From: JAGLSB01 sp023135955
Lineage (GTDB): Bacteria > Bacteroidota > Bacteroidia > Bacteroidales > GCA-2748055
DNA: 64,000 nt
NCBI GenBank assembly: GCA_030673645.1
Contig: DAOVIO010000003.1
Location: forward strand, 1-64,000
Direction of reading: 5' to 3'
The notes below the pieces were generated by a model that did no database searches, was not told where the DNA came from, and saw nothing but the letters and a program-made list of their open reading frames with translations. Shown one piece after another: positions 16,261 to 25,544 of the stretch (its first letter is position 1; each line of letters starts with the position of its first letter). Position numbers and translations under genes: made by a program.

Positions 16261-16287
16261 AACCGCTCAAATAAAGCGGTTTTTTTT
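16261..16287 (+). terminator. rho-independent terminator after the small protein
   Basis: AACCGCT (16261-16267) pairs with AGCGGTT (16275-16281) around a 7-nt loop and is followed by a T-run to 16287. Confidence 0.88.
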
Positions 16288-16338
16288 ATTCTAGTTATAT
16301 TTTAAAATGTGTTAAATAATTATACCTGTTAGCCCAAA

Positions 16339-17394
16339 TTACTCGTCTGAATTATCATGAATATTATATTTTGCTTTCCTCTCCTTCCATCTTTCCTTAG
16401 CATATTGTTGCAAATCAACTACCTTATCTCGTTCATCTACTATCTCAAGACCTAATATGGTTTCGATTATATCCTCCATAGTCACAATTCCATCCATTCC
16501 ACCATATTCATCTACAATTAGAGCGATATGTTCTTTTTTATCTAGTAAAATTTCCCATACACTTATTAGTGTTTGAAATTCATGAACAACAATAATATCT
16601 CTTGAAATATCACGTAGTTTAAGCTTAGTCTTATTTAGAGCAAGGTTTTCAAGTACACTTTGACGAAAAACATAGCCTGTTATATTTTCATGGTTTTTTG
16701 AATAGACAGGAATACGGGAATAATGAAGAAACTCTTTCTTGACAAGAAAATCTTTAAGCGACATATTTTCATCTGCGACCGTAACAACGACCCTAGGCGT
16801 CATTATTTCTGAAACTTTAACCCTTCTGAGTCGCATTATGTTTTGAATGATTTTATTCTCCTTTTCTTCGAAAATCCCTTCTTCAGTACCTATATTAGCC
16901 ATAGCTGATATTTCTTCCCTGCTTACAGTAAGTGAATCTTTGCTATTCGAAAATAACTTTGTGATATAACCTGTCATTATAACTAAAGGGTAGGTAATAA
17001 TTACCATACCATTAATGATAATCCCGGATAATAAAGCCAATTTCCTCCAGTATCTGGCTCCAATAGTCTTTGGAATAATTTCTGAAAATATCAGGATTAA
17101 TAGAGTGAGAATGGCTGAGATAATACCAAAATATAATTCGCCGAATATTTTTGTAGCTTGCGATCCAACACCAGCCGCTCCAATGGTATGTGCTACTGTA
17201 TTCAAAGAAAGAATAGCTGATAATGGTCGATCAATATTTTCCTTTAACTTAATAAAAGTTGTTGCAGACTTTAAACCACTATCCTTTTTAATATGTAAAA
17301 ATGACAAGGGGGTTGACAACAAAACAGATTCCATTACAGAACAAAGAAATGAAACAATTAAGGCAAGAAATAAATAAATTAATAAAAGGCCCAT
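16339..17394 (-). CDS. CNNM/CBS domain membrane protein (HlyC/CorC family)
   Basis: An inner-membrane protein of 351 residues related to cation (Mg/Co) efflux proteins such as CorC and MpfA. The CNNM (DUF21) region has about four membrane segments in residues 1-150, including FSEIIPKTIGARYW. Two CBS domains follow (VSEIMTPRVVVTVADE around 195, and ALIVDEYGGMDGIVTMEDIIE near 290). The usual C-terminal CorC/HlyC domain appears to be missing; the protein ends in a short basic tail soon after the second CBS domain. It is a single gene between two terminators or gaps. Confidence 0.85.
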   Translation of the reverse strand: MGLLLIYLFLALIVSFLCSVMESVLLSTPLSFLHIKKDSGLKSATTFIKLKENIDRPLSAILSLNTVAHTIGAAGVGSQATKIFGELYFGIISAILTLLILIFSEIIPKTIGARYWRKLALLSGIIINGMVIITYPLVIMTGYITKLFSNSKDSLTVSREEISAMANIGTEEGIFEEKENKIIQNIMRLRRVKVSEIMTPRVVVTVADENMSLKDFLVKKEFLHYSRIPVYSKNHENITGYVFRQSVLENLALNKTKLKLRDISRDIIVVHEFQTLISVWEILLDKKEHIALIVDEYGGMDGIVTMEDIIETILGLEIVDERDKVVDLQQYAKERWKERKAKYNIHDNSDE

Positions 17395-17541
17395 CTTCTT
17401 TTGTGTCTATTTTAAAGTTTCATTTTTAATAATTCAACTATACTATCGCTAATGAATTTATACAAAAATAATAGTCTTAGCATATTTCTCCAATAAAAAT
17501 CGATGATTCCGATAATCTTTCTTTATTAATAATCCTAATAT

Positions 17542-18255
17542 TCAGAAACGCAAACTTTCAAGATTGCTAATAATCTGACAAGCGGCAATCCCAGCAGTTT
17601 CAGTTCTTAGTCGCGAATGACCCAAACTAACTGCTTGAAAATCATTCCCTATAGCCATTCTGATCTCATCCTTATGAAAATCTCCTTCAGGACCAATCAA
17701 TATTATGTAATTTGGTGGTCCGGGAATAGTGTGGATGAGTTCCTTCCTCTCAGATTCCACAAGATGAGCAATAAATTTAACTGTATTGGAATATTCAGCA
17801 TTTACGAAATCTTCATAGCTGCAAAAAGAATTTAAAATAGGTAAATGTGCTTTGATGCTTTGCTTCATTGCCGAAATAATAATCTTTCCAAGTCTGTCTG
17901 ATCGTATTTTTTTTCTTTCCGAATAATGACACAGAAGTGGGGTAATACTATCAACTCCAATCTCAACAGCCTTTTCAACAAACCATTCAAAACGATCAAT
18001 ATTTTTTGTAGGTGCAATAGCAATGTGTAGGTTATATTTATGTTTATATAATTGCTCGCCTTTACCTCTTACTTTCACAATACATTGACGGGGATTATCC
18101 TGTAAAATTATTCCTTCATAATATTTACCATTTCCATCTGTGAATTTTATATTATCTCCCTTTTTTTTTCTTAAAACACGGATACAATGACCTGATTCAT
18201 TTTCATCAAGAAATGCAGAACCTTCAATTATCTCAGTAGCATAAAAAAGTTGCAT
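17542..18255 (-). CDS. rsmE: 16S rRNA (uracil-1498-N3)-methyltransferase
   Basis: It methylates U1498 of 16S rRNA. I start it at 18255 (MQLFYATEI), giving 237 residues, the usual length; the frame continues upstream but without homology. An N-terminal PUA-like domain (HCIRVLRKKKGD) is followed by a SPOUT domain with the knot motifs ILIGPEGDFHKDE and VSLGHSRLRTETAGIAA. SPOUT family members bind S-adenosylmethionine in that knot. Confidence 0.93.
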   Translation of the reverse strand: MQLFYATEIIEGSAFLDENESGHCIRVLRKKKGDNIKFTDGNGKYYEGIILQDNPRQCIVKVRGKGEQLYKHKYNLHIAIAPTKNIDRFEWFVEKAVEIGVDSITPLLCHYSERKKIRSDRLGKIIISAMKQSIKAHLPILNSFCSYEDFVNAEYSNTVKFIAHLVESERKELIHTIPGPPNYIILIGPEGDFHKDEIRMAIGNDFQAVSLGHSRLRTETAGIAACQIISNLESLRF

Positions 18256-18417
18256 TAGAATGAGTTTTAGGAATTTTTTTCTGTCTGTATCCAACAGGAA
18301 AGTTATAAATATAATTGTAATTATTTCAAGATCGAGCACAAAAAAAAATTTAGGTGAGGATATTCAAATTATTCTAACAAAAGAATTATTAATCAAAATA
18401 ATTAAATTGATATATAA

Positions 18418-18425
18418 TACTTTTG
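18418..18425 (+). promoter_or_regulatory. -7 element before the phosphoesterase gene
   Basis: TACTTTTG is an exact match to the Bacteroidota -7 consensus TAnnTTTG. It implies a start about 20 nt before the ATG at 18451. No good TTG lies at -33. Confidence 0.45.
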
Positions 18426-18450
18426 TTTTAATTTCAATGAAAATTAAGTT

Positions 18451-18945
18451 ATGAAGAAAATAGGTCTTCTTTCGGATACACACGGAAATTTTGATAATAG
18501 AATTAAGGAATTCCTTAAAAATTGTGATGAAATATGGCATGCAGGAGATTTTGGGAACATTGAGACTGCCGATAAAATTGCTGATTTTAAACCACTGAAG
18601 GCTGTATATGGAAATATAGACGGACATGAGATAAGATCTGTCTACCCTCAAAACATGCGTTTTCAATGTGAGCAAGTAGAAGTCTTTTTAACCCATATAG
18701 GAGGCTATCCAGGAAGATATGATAAATCTATCTTCCATGAAATAGCTTCTAATCCACCTAAACTATTTATTTCAGGACATTCCCATATATTAAAGATAAT
18801 GCCTGATAAAAAACTAGGATTATTACACATTAACCCTGGTGCTGCAGGTTTCTCAGGACTTCATAGGGTGAGAACTGCAGTAAGGTTTATTATTGAGGGT
18901 AAAAACATCAGAGATGTTGAAGTGTGGGAACTGGAAAGGGATTGA
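18451..18945 (+). CDS. YfcE/MJ0936-family metallophosphoesterase
   Basis: A 164-residue phosphoesterase with the five metal-binding motifs in order: SDTHGN (residues 8-13), HAGDFG, YGNIDGHE, THIGGYPG and SGHSHI. Close relatives hydrolyse phosphodiesters or cyclic nucleotides in vitro, but the natural substrate is usually unknown. It overlaps no neighbour. A short palindrome starts with the first base after the stop codon. Confidence 0.9.
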   Translation: MKKIGLLSDTHGNFDNRIKEFLKNCDEIWHAGDFGNIETADKIADFKPLKAVYGNIDGHEIRSVYPQNMRFQCEQVEVFLTHIGGYPGRYDKSIFHEIASNPPKLFISGHSHILKIMPDKKLGLLHINPGAAGFSGLHRVRTAVRFIIEGKNIRDVEVWELERD

Positions 18946-18964
18946 CCCTTCGACAAGTTAAGGG
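18946..18964. repeat. CCCTTCGACAAG-type palindromic element
   Basis: CCCTTCGACAAGTTAAGGG begins immediately after the stop of the phosphoesterase gene; its ends CCCTT and AAGGG are inverted. It closely resembles an intergenic element, CCCTTCGACAAGCTCAGGG, that I recall as frequent in Bacteroidota and some other bacteria. One copy is seen here. Confidence 0.5.
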
Positions 18965-19032
18965 ATCGTAAGTGGATAGAAAAAGTAATATAAGATAGAC
19001 AATGAACCTTTGTCTTACGTCCATAGTCTATT

Positions 19033-22000
19033 CTACTGAATCAATTCATCCTCATTTCCCTGATCTTCAGCTGCCTTATATCGCCTTAAAAATAATGACG
19101 GTCTGCGATCTGAGGCTAAAGAATAAATGTACCCTGTACTTCCTGCTCTGGTTTTAATCTTCCTATTCTTTGCCTTAAGCTCGAAAACGATTCTGTTAAA
19201 TGCTCTGTTAGAGGAAACAACTTGAATTGAACCTGGATTATAACCTAGATAATAAAATGAATTATTGTCTAAAATGAAATACATGTCGATCAGGTCTCCT
19301 GACGCTCTTTTGGTTAATTCCATATAAACTTCAACCTTTTTGTTCACAATTCTATTCCCGACTTTTATTACAGATATATCACCATGGTAACGAAAAGTTC
19401 TTGTGTTTTGATTCCAATCAAGCAGAACATCAGAGAAAATTAATTTTTGATTAAATTCTGCAGGAATAGTTCGGTACTCTGCATATAATCCCAGGTCTGT
19501 CTCCATTCTGTCAGCAGCCTCTTTCCCAACAAGCTGTATCATCGATTGCTTATAAAATGACTCATTAAGATTCACAGTCTCAAGTCCTGGTATACTATCT
19601 AAATCATTAGCAAACAAGTCAAGAGCTTCCTCAGAAAAGAAGAAATCAAGGCCCATTAGCATACGGGTTGAATAAGTATCCTCAGCTTTGTTTTGAATAC
19701 CACGACCTATTGTGGTCATTTTAACCTGACCATAATCAAGCTGCATATTCATATGACCATTTGAATAAACAATACATGAAGAATTATCCAATGCCAGATA
19801 ATCACTTTTAACATCCGTATCGATTAATCTCTCAGGGCTGGCAATCTCAAACCTATCTGTAATCTTATTAAATTCCATTATTCCACTTGCAGCAGCAATA
19901 GGCATATCGAAATAACCTTTTCTTTGGGAAATGAAATTAGAATAAACATGGGTTGAATCTCTGGTAATCATTGTTCCTATATAGGTTGGAGCCATATCAT
20001 AAGTAAGGGGTTGTATAGGTACAGGGATTGAAACTGTATCAGGATTTATAGATGCTTCAAATTTTAGCCAATGCCTCCCAATATCACAGTCATGTATAAG
20101 TTGAGTTCCCCCGTCAAAGACTAACAATGGATTTCTGGCAGACATTCTTACCTGCCCCATAAACCTGAAGTAAGGACTTAGTGTAAAACTATCCAATTTA
20201 GTAATATTTGCTATTCCAAAACTCTGTATACTAGTGTCAACTGCAATTGTTGTGAAATTAATAATCTGAGACTCTCCAGTTATATCAATGTAATTATAAT
20301 CGGCACTTCCAGAATAATTAAATCTTCCCAAAACACTTACCATACTATTAAAAAATTTGTAATATTCGTTGTTGGTATCTGTAATAATATCGGCATTTGC
20401 TAACTGTTTCATAACAGCGTTTCTCCCTACACTAACATTTCCCTCATTTGGGTAGATTCTGGAATCGGCTACAAGCATAAAAGGAACGCCGGAAGCGTCA
20501 AGTCGAGCATTTCTATAATCGTAAACCGCCATTGGAGCAACAAAACTAAGGCTGTCCTGACTTGGAAGTTTACTCATATAACGTGGTCCTGATAAGCCAT
20601 CTTCCCATTCATACGAGTCAGATTGGATTTCATTATTTAATCCCATTTCAACAGTTTCCTTCATCATTTCCCATTTGAAAAAATCGAGCTTTGATTCATA
20701 AACAATTTCAGGAAAATCAACTAATGTAAAGTCTTCATTAGAAAAAAACTGTCCTGATTTGGCATCCAGATTAATATTTGTTCGAACATTATCAGCAGAA
20801 ATTGCTAGTTTCGATGAAGAAACAGACTTAAGTTTAAAATCTGAGGTATCGGCAATGATTGCCTCAGCTCTGTACCGAAAATCGTTTGAATTAACGGAAG
20901 ATGTTACCAAATCAATAGTTCCTTTCCCACTCAATTCATTAGGTGTTAATTTCAGATCACCTCTTAACATAATTGTATCCTGGAACATCGTAAAGGGAAC
21001 ATCTTTCATATCCACAAAGAACTCATCTTCATTAACTAACCATAATATTTTATTGTTGACAGAATTGACTTTAGGATATTGGATCCCGGTAGTTTGCTTT
21101 CTCATCAGAAATTCCCTTGAATTGCTCATCAATGAATCAGGATGAAAGGTGAAGTCATCGGAATAAGTGCTTGAAGTAATATAATCTAACTGTCCTGCGC
21201 TATGCAGGCCTCCACTGCTCATTATTAAATCATTATAAACTGTTCCCTTTCCATTATAAACAGGTAATCCTGATTCAGACGTTGTATAACTAAAACCTAG
21301 TGAGTTATCTGGCATAAGAACAAGCGTTTGCTCAAGGGTTGGAATCATACCATCTGATTCAAAATTACCACTTAGGTTCATCCCTTGCCTGGAGAAATTA
21401 TCAAGACTATCAAGAGTAAATGGGTATATTTCAAAGAATACTTCATTTCTTTTATAAACCCCACCCTGAATATTCCTGTCATCAAAGTATACATATGAAT
21501 TCTCATTGGAGGTGAAAATTGGGAATTCGGGAAAATTCTGGAGTCCTGATTTATTTGATGGATCATCAATGATTATTTCTCCTGTTAGATCCTGAATAAG
21601 ATTAGTTATATCAATATAATATCTTTCCCTGTTTATTTCATCATAATTCATTAAAGTGATACGCATAGAATCAATATCCTGAAGATTAATCATGAAATGC
21701 TCATAATCGAAAAAGAGATTTGACCCTGAGAGGGTTAATAACCCAGCCTGAATATTACCATCAAATTGAAAATTCCTATTTCTCTTCATAATAATCTGAT
21801 TCTTATCTGGTATTAGAACTACATTTTGAGAATCACTTAGGAAAATATTAGGAATACCATTTATCTTTAAATCAAATGTTTCCAGATCAAGGCTTGCATT
21901 CTCCATTGGTGCGTCCACCTGAGATAAAAATGAAATTACATCGTAATCGGTTTTCCCAACACTTGCTTCCAAATAGTAAAAAAGTTTATCATTTATCTTT

Positions 22001-23511
22001 ACACGATCTGCAACCTCATCAAAATAAACAAATCCCAACCTTGATAATTTCATCAACAGATGCCTCACCTGAACTACGGGTTTACGAATATTGGCCGCAA
22101 ATGCCGCTACAGGAAACTCACGCCACCCACTTAATTCATTTGAAAATCGCCACAGATCAAGAAGTGGGTGAGTATAATCTCTACCCTGTAGAGTAGTATA
22201 AAAATTTAAATTGAAAAAATTGTCGGATTCAAATCTTGCCTGACCAATAGCCCTGCCAAAAGAGGGTTTTAACAAAATAGTACTGCTACCTCTTTTCCAT
22301 TGAAGCTCCTCAAAATTCATCTGAATTTTGTGATAACTGTTTGAATAAGGTCCACCGGAAGTATAACTATCTCCTTTTGTAAGCCTTATTTCATCTCCAT
22401 TTTCAAGGTATAAAAATTGCAAATCAGGATGATAAATAGAATCTGACTCCATGAATATTTTTATACTTGCACTAGTGGATGTCATTGAATTTTCTCTGAC
22501 AACAATATTCATCGACTCAACTGTCATTCTAACTGTATCACCTGTAAAAATCCTTACTCTGGCTAAGTCGATCTCATTTCCTGTTCCAACTAATTTAGCT
22601 CCTTGCATTGATAATCCTCCCGTAAACTCCATAGATGGAAATAAATCTGGAATATTATATTTACTCTGATAAGAGAAGAACTTTGGATAGGTTGCTCTAT
22701 CTGGATTTACAATTTGCGCAGCTCTTTCCTGCAACTTCCCTTCAAGAGGAAAATCGAAGTACTTTTTATAATAAAACTGTACAGAATCTGCTTCAAAATA
22801 AGGTTTATTAAGCTCCAGCCTATAATTTCTAAGTTCAACAAATACCATATCAGGATCTAGCCCCGCTTTCTCCCATGTAACTTTTCCACCTTCTCCCCTC
22901 CATAACAACTTAATTGGATCATAATATCCTTCCGAACCGAAAATTTTCATTGTATCCTTATTTGAAATACAGGTTAGATTAACATTTGATAATTTCACAA
23001 TAGGATTCCCGTCAATAATGTCAAAAAAGAAGTCTTCGCTGATAAAATTCCATTTTGTCCCTGCCAAATCATACAATACTGAGTCATTATATACACCCAA
23101 AATAATCTTCTGAGCCCTTTGTATTTCGTTAAAACTTTTTGTGGATGAAGAAACCAGTTCATTATATCCTGAAATCCAATTCTGAATACCTCTTTCAATG
23201 GCAAGAGATTGAGTAGAAATATTCATTACTTTTAAATAATCAGTGAAATTAGGTGATGGACGACCTCTTCTTCTGAGCATATGATTTGCAGCATTAATAA
23301 AATTGACTTTTGTGTCATAATTAATACTGTCAGTTTGCCAATTTAATAAAAACTCATTTAGTACTATTACTTCTTCATCATTCAAACCTGTCATAAAGTC
23401 CTCAAATTGTGAAACAAACACAGCAGTATCAGTACTAAATTCTCTGATTTGTTGGGAGAAAACCTGAAATCCCAGTCCTATAATCAGAATAACTAAAAGG
23501 ATGCGTTTCAT
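19033..23511 (-). CDS. 1492-residue secreted protein of unknown function
   Basis: The protein has a signal peptide (about 1-19, cut near VFSQ) and no membrane segment that I can see further on. The body is rich in short beta-like stretches, Asp, Ser, Asn and aromatic residues, for example LRGDLKLTPNELSGKGTIDL and ISADNVRTNINLDAKSGQF. The latter wording recalls OstA/LptA-like beta-jellyroll repeats, but that is only an impression. There is no T9SS C-terminal domain at the end, which is charged and polar (AAEDQGNEDELIQ). I recall similar very long hypothetical proteins in Bacteroidota. It is a lone gene, convergent with the phosphoesterase. Confidence 0.8.
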   Translation of the reverse strand: MKRILLVILIIGLGFQVFSQQIREFSTDTAVFVSQFEDFMTGLNDEEVIVLNEFLLNWQTDSINYDTKVNFINAANHMLRRRGRPSPNFTDYLKVMNISTQSLAIERGIQNWISGYNELVSSSTKSFNEIQRAQKIILGVYNDSVLYDLAGTKWNFISEDFFFDIIDGNPIVKLSNVNLTCISNKDTMKIFGSEGYYDPIKLLWRGEGGKVTWEKAGLDPDMVFVELRNYRLELNKPYFEADSVQFYYKKYFDFPLEGKLQERAAQIVNPDRATYPKFFSYQSKYNIPDLFPSMEFTGGLSMQGAKLVGTGNEIDLARVRIFTGDTVRMTVESMNIVVRENSMTSTSASIKIFMESDSIYHPDLQFLYLENGDEIRLTKGDSYTSGGPYSNSYHKIQMNFEELQWKRGSSTILLKPSFGRAIGQARFESDNFFNLNFYTTLQGRDYTHPLLDLWRFSNELSGWREFPVAAFAANIRKPVVQVRHLLMKLSRLGFVYFDEVADRVKINDKLFYYLEASVGKTDYDVISFLSQVDAPMENASLDLETFDLKINGIPNIFLSDSQNVVLIPDKNQIIMKRNRNFQFDGNIQAGLLTLSGSNLFFDYEHFMINLQDIDSMRITLMNYDEINRERYYIDITNLIQDLTGEIIIDDPSNKSGLQNFPEFPIFTSNENSYVYFDDRNIQGGVYKRNEVFFEIYPFTLDSLDNFSRQGMNLSGNFESDGMIPTLEQTLVLMPDNSLGFSYTTSESGLPVYNGKGTVYNDLIMSSGGLHSAGQLDYITSSTYSDDFTFHPDSLMSNSREFLMRKQTTGIQYPKVNSVNNKILWLVNEDEFFVDMKDVPFTMFQDTIMLRGDLKLTPNELSGKGTIDLVTSSVNSNDFRYRAEAIIADTSDFKLKSVSSSKLAISADNVRTNINLDAKSGQFFSNEDFTLVDFPEIVYESKLDFFKWEMMKETVEMGLNNEIQSDSYEWEDGLSGPRYMSKLPSQDSLSFVAPMAVYDYRNARLDASGVPFMLVADSRIYPNEGNVSVGRNAVMKQLANADIITDTNNEYYKFFNSMVSVLGRFNYSGSADYNYIDITGESQIINFTTIAVDTSIQSFGIANITKLDSFTLSPYFRFMGQVRMSARNPLLVFDGGTQLIHDCDIGRHWLKFEASINPDTVSIPVPIQPLTYDMAPTYIGTMITRDSTHVYSNFISQRKGYFDMPIAAASGIMEFNKITDRFEIASPERLIDTDVKSDYLALDNSSCIVYSNGHMNMQLDYGQVKMTTIGRGIQNKAEDTYSTRMLMGLDFFFSEEALDLFANDLDSIPGLETVNLNESFYKQSMIQLVGKEAADRMETDLGLYAEYRTIPAEFNQKLIFSDVLLDWNQNTRTFRYHGDISVIKVGNRIVNKKVEVYMELTKRASGDLIDMYFILDNNSFYYLGYNPGSIQVVSSNRAFNRIVFELKAKNRKIKTRAGSTGYIYSLASDRRPSLFLRRYKAAEDQGNEDELIQ

Positions 23512-23780
23512 AACAAGGCAATTTAATTGGAAGAATTAATTCCTGAATTTAAGGGAAATCTCTATATTTTCATAAAGATCAAGGACAAAACTAAATTCAA
23601 ATAGTAAAACAAAGTCTGAAATCAGTTTTGTAGTCACTTAAAAGAAGGGAGGATATGAATTCAGGAAAAAGTAAATACTTAGATTTATGTAGGTGGGTAT
23701 CTAACAAATAGGAAGTCGATCAGCAAGGATTTAATAATACCAAATAAATGTGATAACTAATTGTTATATCAATATATTTA
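23512..23780. other. gene-free region upstream of the 1492-residue protein gene
   Basis: AT-rich sequence between the start of the large gene and the tpiA terminator; both flanking genes are on the minus strand. A tiny frame at 23655-23711 follows GGGAGG but with only two bases of spacing, so I do not call it. I see no RNA gene or repeat. Confidence 0.5.
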
Positions 23781-23820
23781 AAAAAAAAGGAAAACCTCTT
23801 TAATGCAAAATCGGTTTTCC
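23781..23820 (-). terminator. rho-independent terminator after tpiA
   Basis: On the minus strand GGAAAACC (23820-23813) pairs with GGTTTTCC (23796-23789), with a 16-nt loop, and is followed by eight or more U. It ends the folP-cdaA-tpiA direction of transcription. Confidence 0.85.
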
Positions 23821-23857
23821 CTCAGAAATATTTTTTATCTCTGATTAGCTAAAACTC

Positions 23858-24607
23858 TCAGAAAGCATTTACTATCTGAATAAAATCTTCGGCTTTAAGA
23901 GAAGCTCCGCCAATTAATCCGCCATCAACATCCTGATTAGCAAATAATTCTTTTGCATTATCAGGCTTACAGCTTCCTCCATATAAAATTGATATAGAAT
24001 CGGCTACTTCCTTACCATAGTTTTCAGCAATCTTTAAACGAATAAATGCGTGCATTTCCTGTGCCTGATCAGAACTCGCTGTAACTCCTGTACCTATTGC
24101 CCATACAGGCTCATATGCTACAACAATATTCTTAAGTTCATCTTCAGAAAGATGAAATAACCCATCAGAAAGTTGAGAAAATACAACGTTAAAATGCTCA
24201 TTACTCTCCCTTTCTGATAATACTTCACCAATACAAAATATAGGTCTCAAGCTTCGTGAAAGACATAAATCTACCTTTTTAGCCAGAGTTGCACTATCCT
24301 CATTAAAATATTCTCTTCTTTCTGAATGTCCTATTATCACATATTCTGCTCCTGTCGACTTAATCATATCAACAGATACTTCACCAGTAAAAGCACCTTT
24401 TTCTTCAGAGGCACAATTCTGGGTTGACATTTTTACATCAGTTAGTACTTTTTGTATTTCAGAAAGATGAGTAGAAGGTGGAGCTATAATCATTATGGCA
24501 TCAGTAGTTTTTGAAGATGCACTGTCATTAACTGCCTTTGCCAGTGCTATTCCTGAGTCAAGATCAGTATTCATTTTCCAGTTCCCTGCAACAATTTTTT
24601 GTCTCAT
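23858..24607 (-). CDS. tpiA: triosephosphate isomerase
   Basis: It interconverts dihydroxyacetone phosphate and glyceraldehyde 3-phosphate in glycolysis and gluconeogenesis. Its 249 residues match the family. The substrate Lys lies in GNWKMN (8-13), the catalytic His in IIGHSERREYF, and the catalytic Glu in VVAYEPVWAIGTG; ILYGGSCKPDN and GGLIGGASL form the phosphate-binding end. It follows cdaA by 110 nt on the same strand and has its own terminator. Confidence 0.97.
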   Translation of the reverse strand: MRQKIVAGNWKMNTDLDSGIALAKAVNDSASSKTTDAIMIIAPPSTHLSEIQKVLTDVKMSTQNCASEEKGAFTGEVSVDMIKSTGAEYVIIGHSERREYFNEDSATLAKKVDLCLSRSLRPIFCIGEVLSERESNEHFNVVFSQLSDGLFHLSEDELKNIVVAYEPVWAIGTGVTASSDQAQEMHAFIRLKIAENYGKEVADSISILYGGSCKPDNAKELFANQDVDGGLIGGASLKAEDFIQIVNAF

Positions 24608-24717
24608 AAGTAAATCTATTTATTAATTTTAAAATCTTTTCAAAAGTAGGGAAAATTAAGAAGAGAGAAAAGAGAAAATATGGTTGTTGAAATAATATTC
24701 TCAGAACCAATTAATGG

Positions 24718-25503
24718 TTAAACAGATTGGAAGTTTTTCTCCAGAGTTTCTAATAATTCTTTATTGTTTACCCCCCATTGCAGCTTCCCATTTTCAGCTA
24801 TTGAAATCTGTCCGGTTTCTTCTGAAACAATTATTACTATGGCGTCAGTCATCTCAGTCAGTCCTATGGCAGCCCTGTGTCTTAGACCATATTCCGGAGG
24901 AAGGTCAGGTTGATCTGTTACTGGCAGTATAACTCTGGCAGCATAAACTTTTATTCCATCAATTATTATGGCTCCATCGTGCATCGGACTATGCTTGTTA
25001 AAAATACTGATGATCAATCGACTGGAAGTATTACCATCTATTATATCACCAGCTTGCGCATATATATCAAGAATTGATTTTCTCTTGATAACAATTAAAG
25101 CACCAGTTTTATTTGTTGAAAGACTGATTACTGCTTTTAAAATTGATTTTAACCTAATACCGTATCTAGGATCAAAATCAACTTTGAATAAATTCTCAAG
25201 CCTTATTCGATTCTTATAAACATACTGTGTTCCGATCAGAATTAAAAACCTTCGTATCTCTTGCTGAAATACTATAATCAATGCTATAACCCCTACTCCG
25301 ATTACCTGGCCAAGTATATTACTTAAAAGATCCATTTTCAGCATTTTCACAAAAGCCCAAAACAAATAGATAAGCACAATACCCAGAATTATATTTATAG
25401 CAACGGTTCCACGTACAAGCCTATATATCTGGTACATAATAATAGCGACCAAGAGTATGTCCAGTACATCTAATAATCTGATATGTAAAAAAAGAATTGA
25501 CAT
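24718..25503 (-). CDS. cdaA: membrane diadenylate cyclase CdaA
   Basis: It makes cyclic di-AMP from two ATP. I start at 25503 (MSILFLHIRLLD), giving 261 residues; an upstream Met adds seven without likeness to the family. Three membrane segments fill residues 1-75. The DisA_N cyclase domain follows, with PMHDGAIIIDG and LRHRAAIGLTE, the catalytic DGA and RHR motifs. It is downstream of folP by 41 nt. I saw no CdaR/YbbR-like partner next to it; in Firmicutes one normally follows. Confidence 0.94.
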   Translation of the reverse strand: MSILFLHIRLLDVLDILLVAIIMYQIYRLVRGTVAINIILGIVLIYLFWAFVKMLKMDLLSNILGQVIGVGVIALIIVFQQEIRRFLILIGTQYVYKNRIRLENLFKVDFDPRYGIRLKSILKAVISLSTNKTGALIVIKRKSILDIYAQAGDIIDGNTSSRLIISIFNKHSPMHDGAIIIDGIKVYAARVILPVTDQPDLPPEYGLRHRAAIGLTEMTDAIVIIVSEETGQISIAENGKLQWGVNNKELLETLEKNFQSV

Positions 25504-25544
25504 AAAAAATCTACATTCATACAAATTTAAGAATTGAAATGGAT

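Noticed and set aside
23655..23711. Eighteen-codon frame after GGGAGG upstream of the 1492-residue gene
   Set aside because: The Shine-Dalgarno-like sequence is only two bases from the ATG, the peptide has no codon bias and no hairpin follows.
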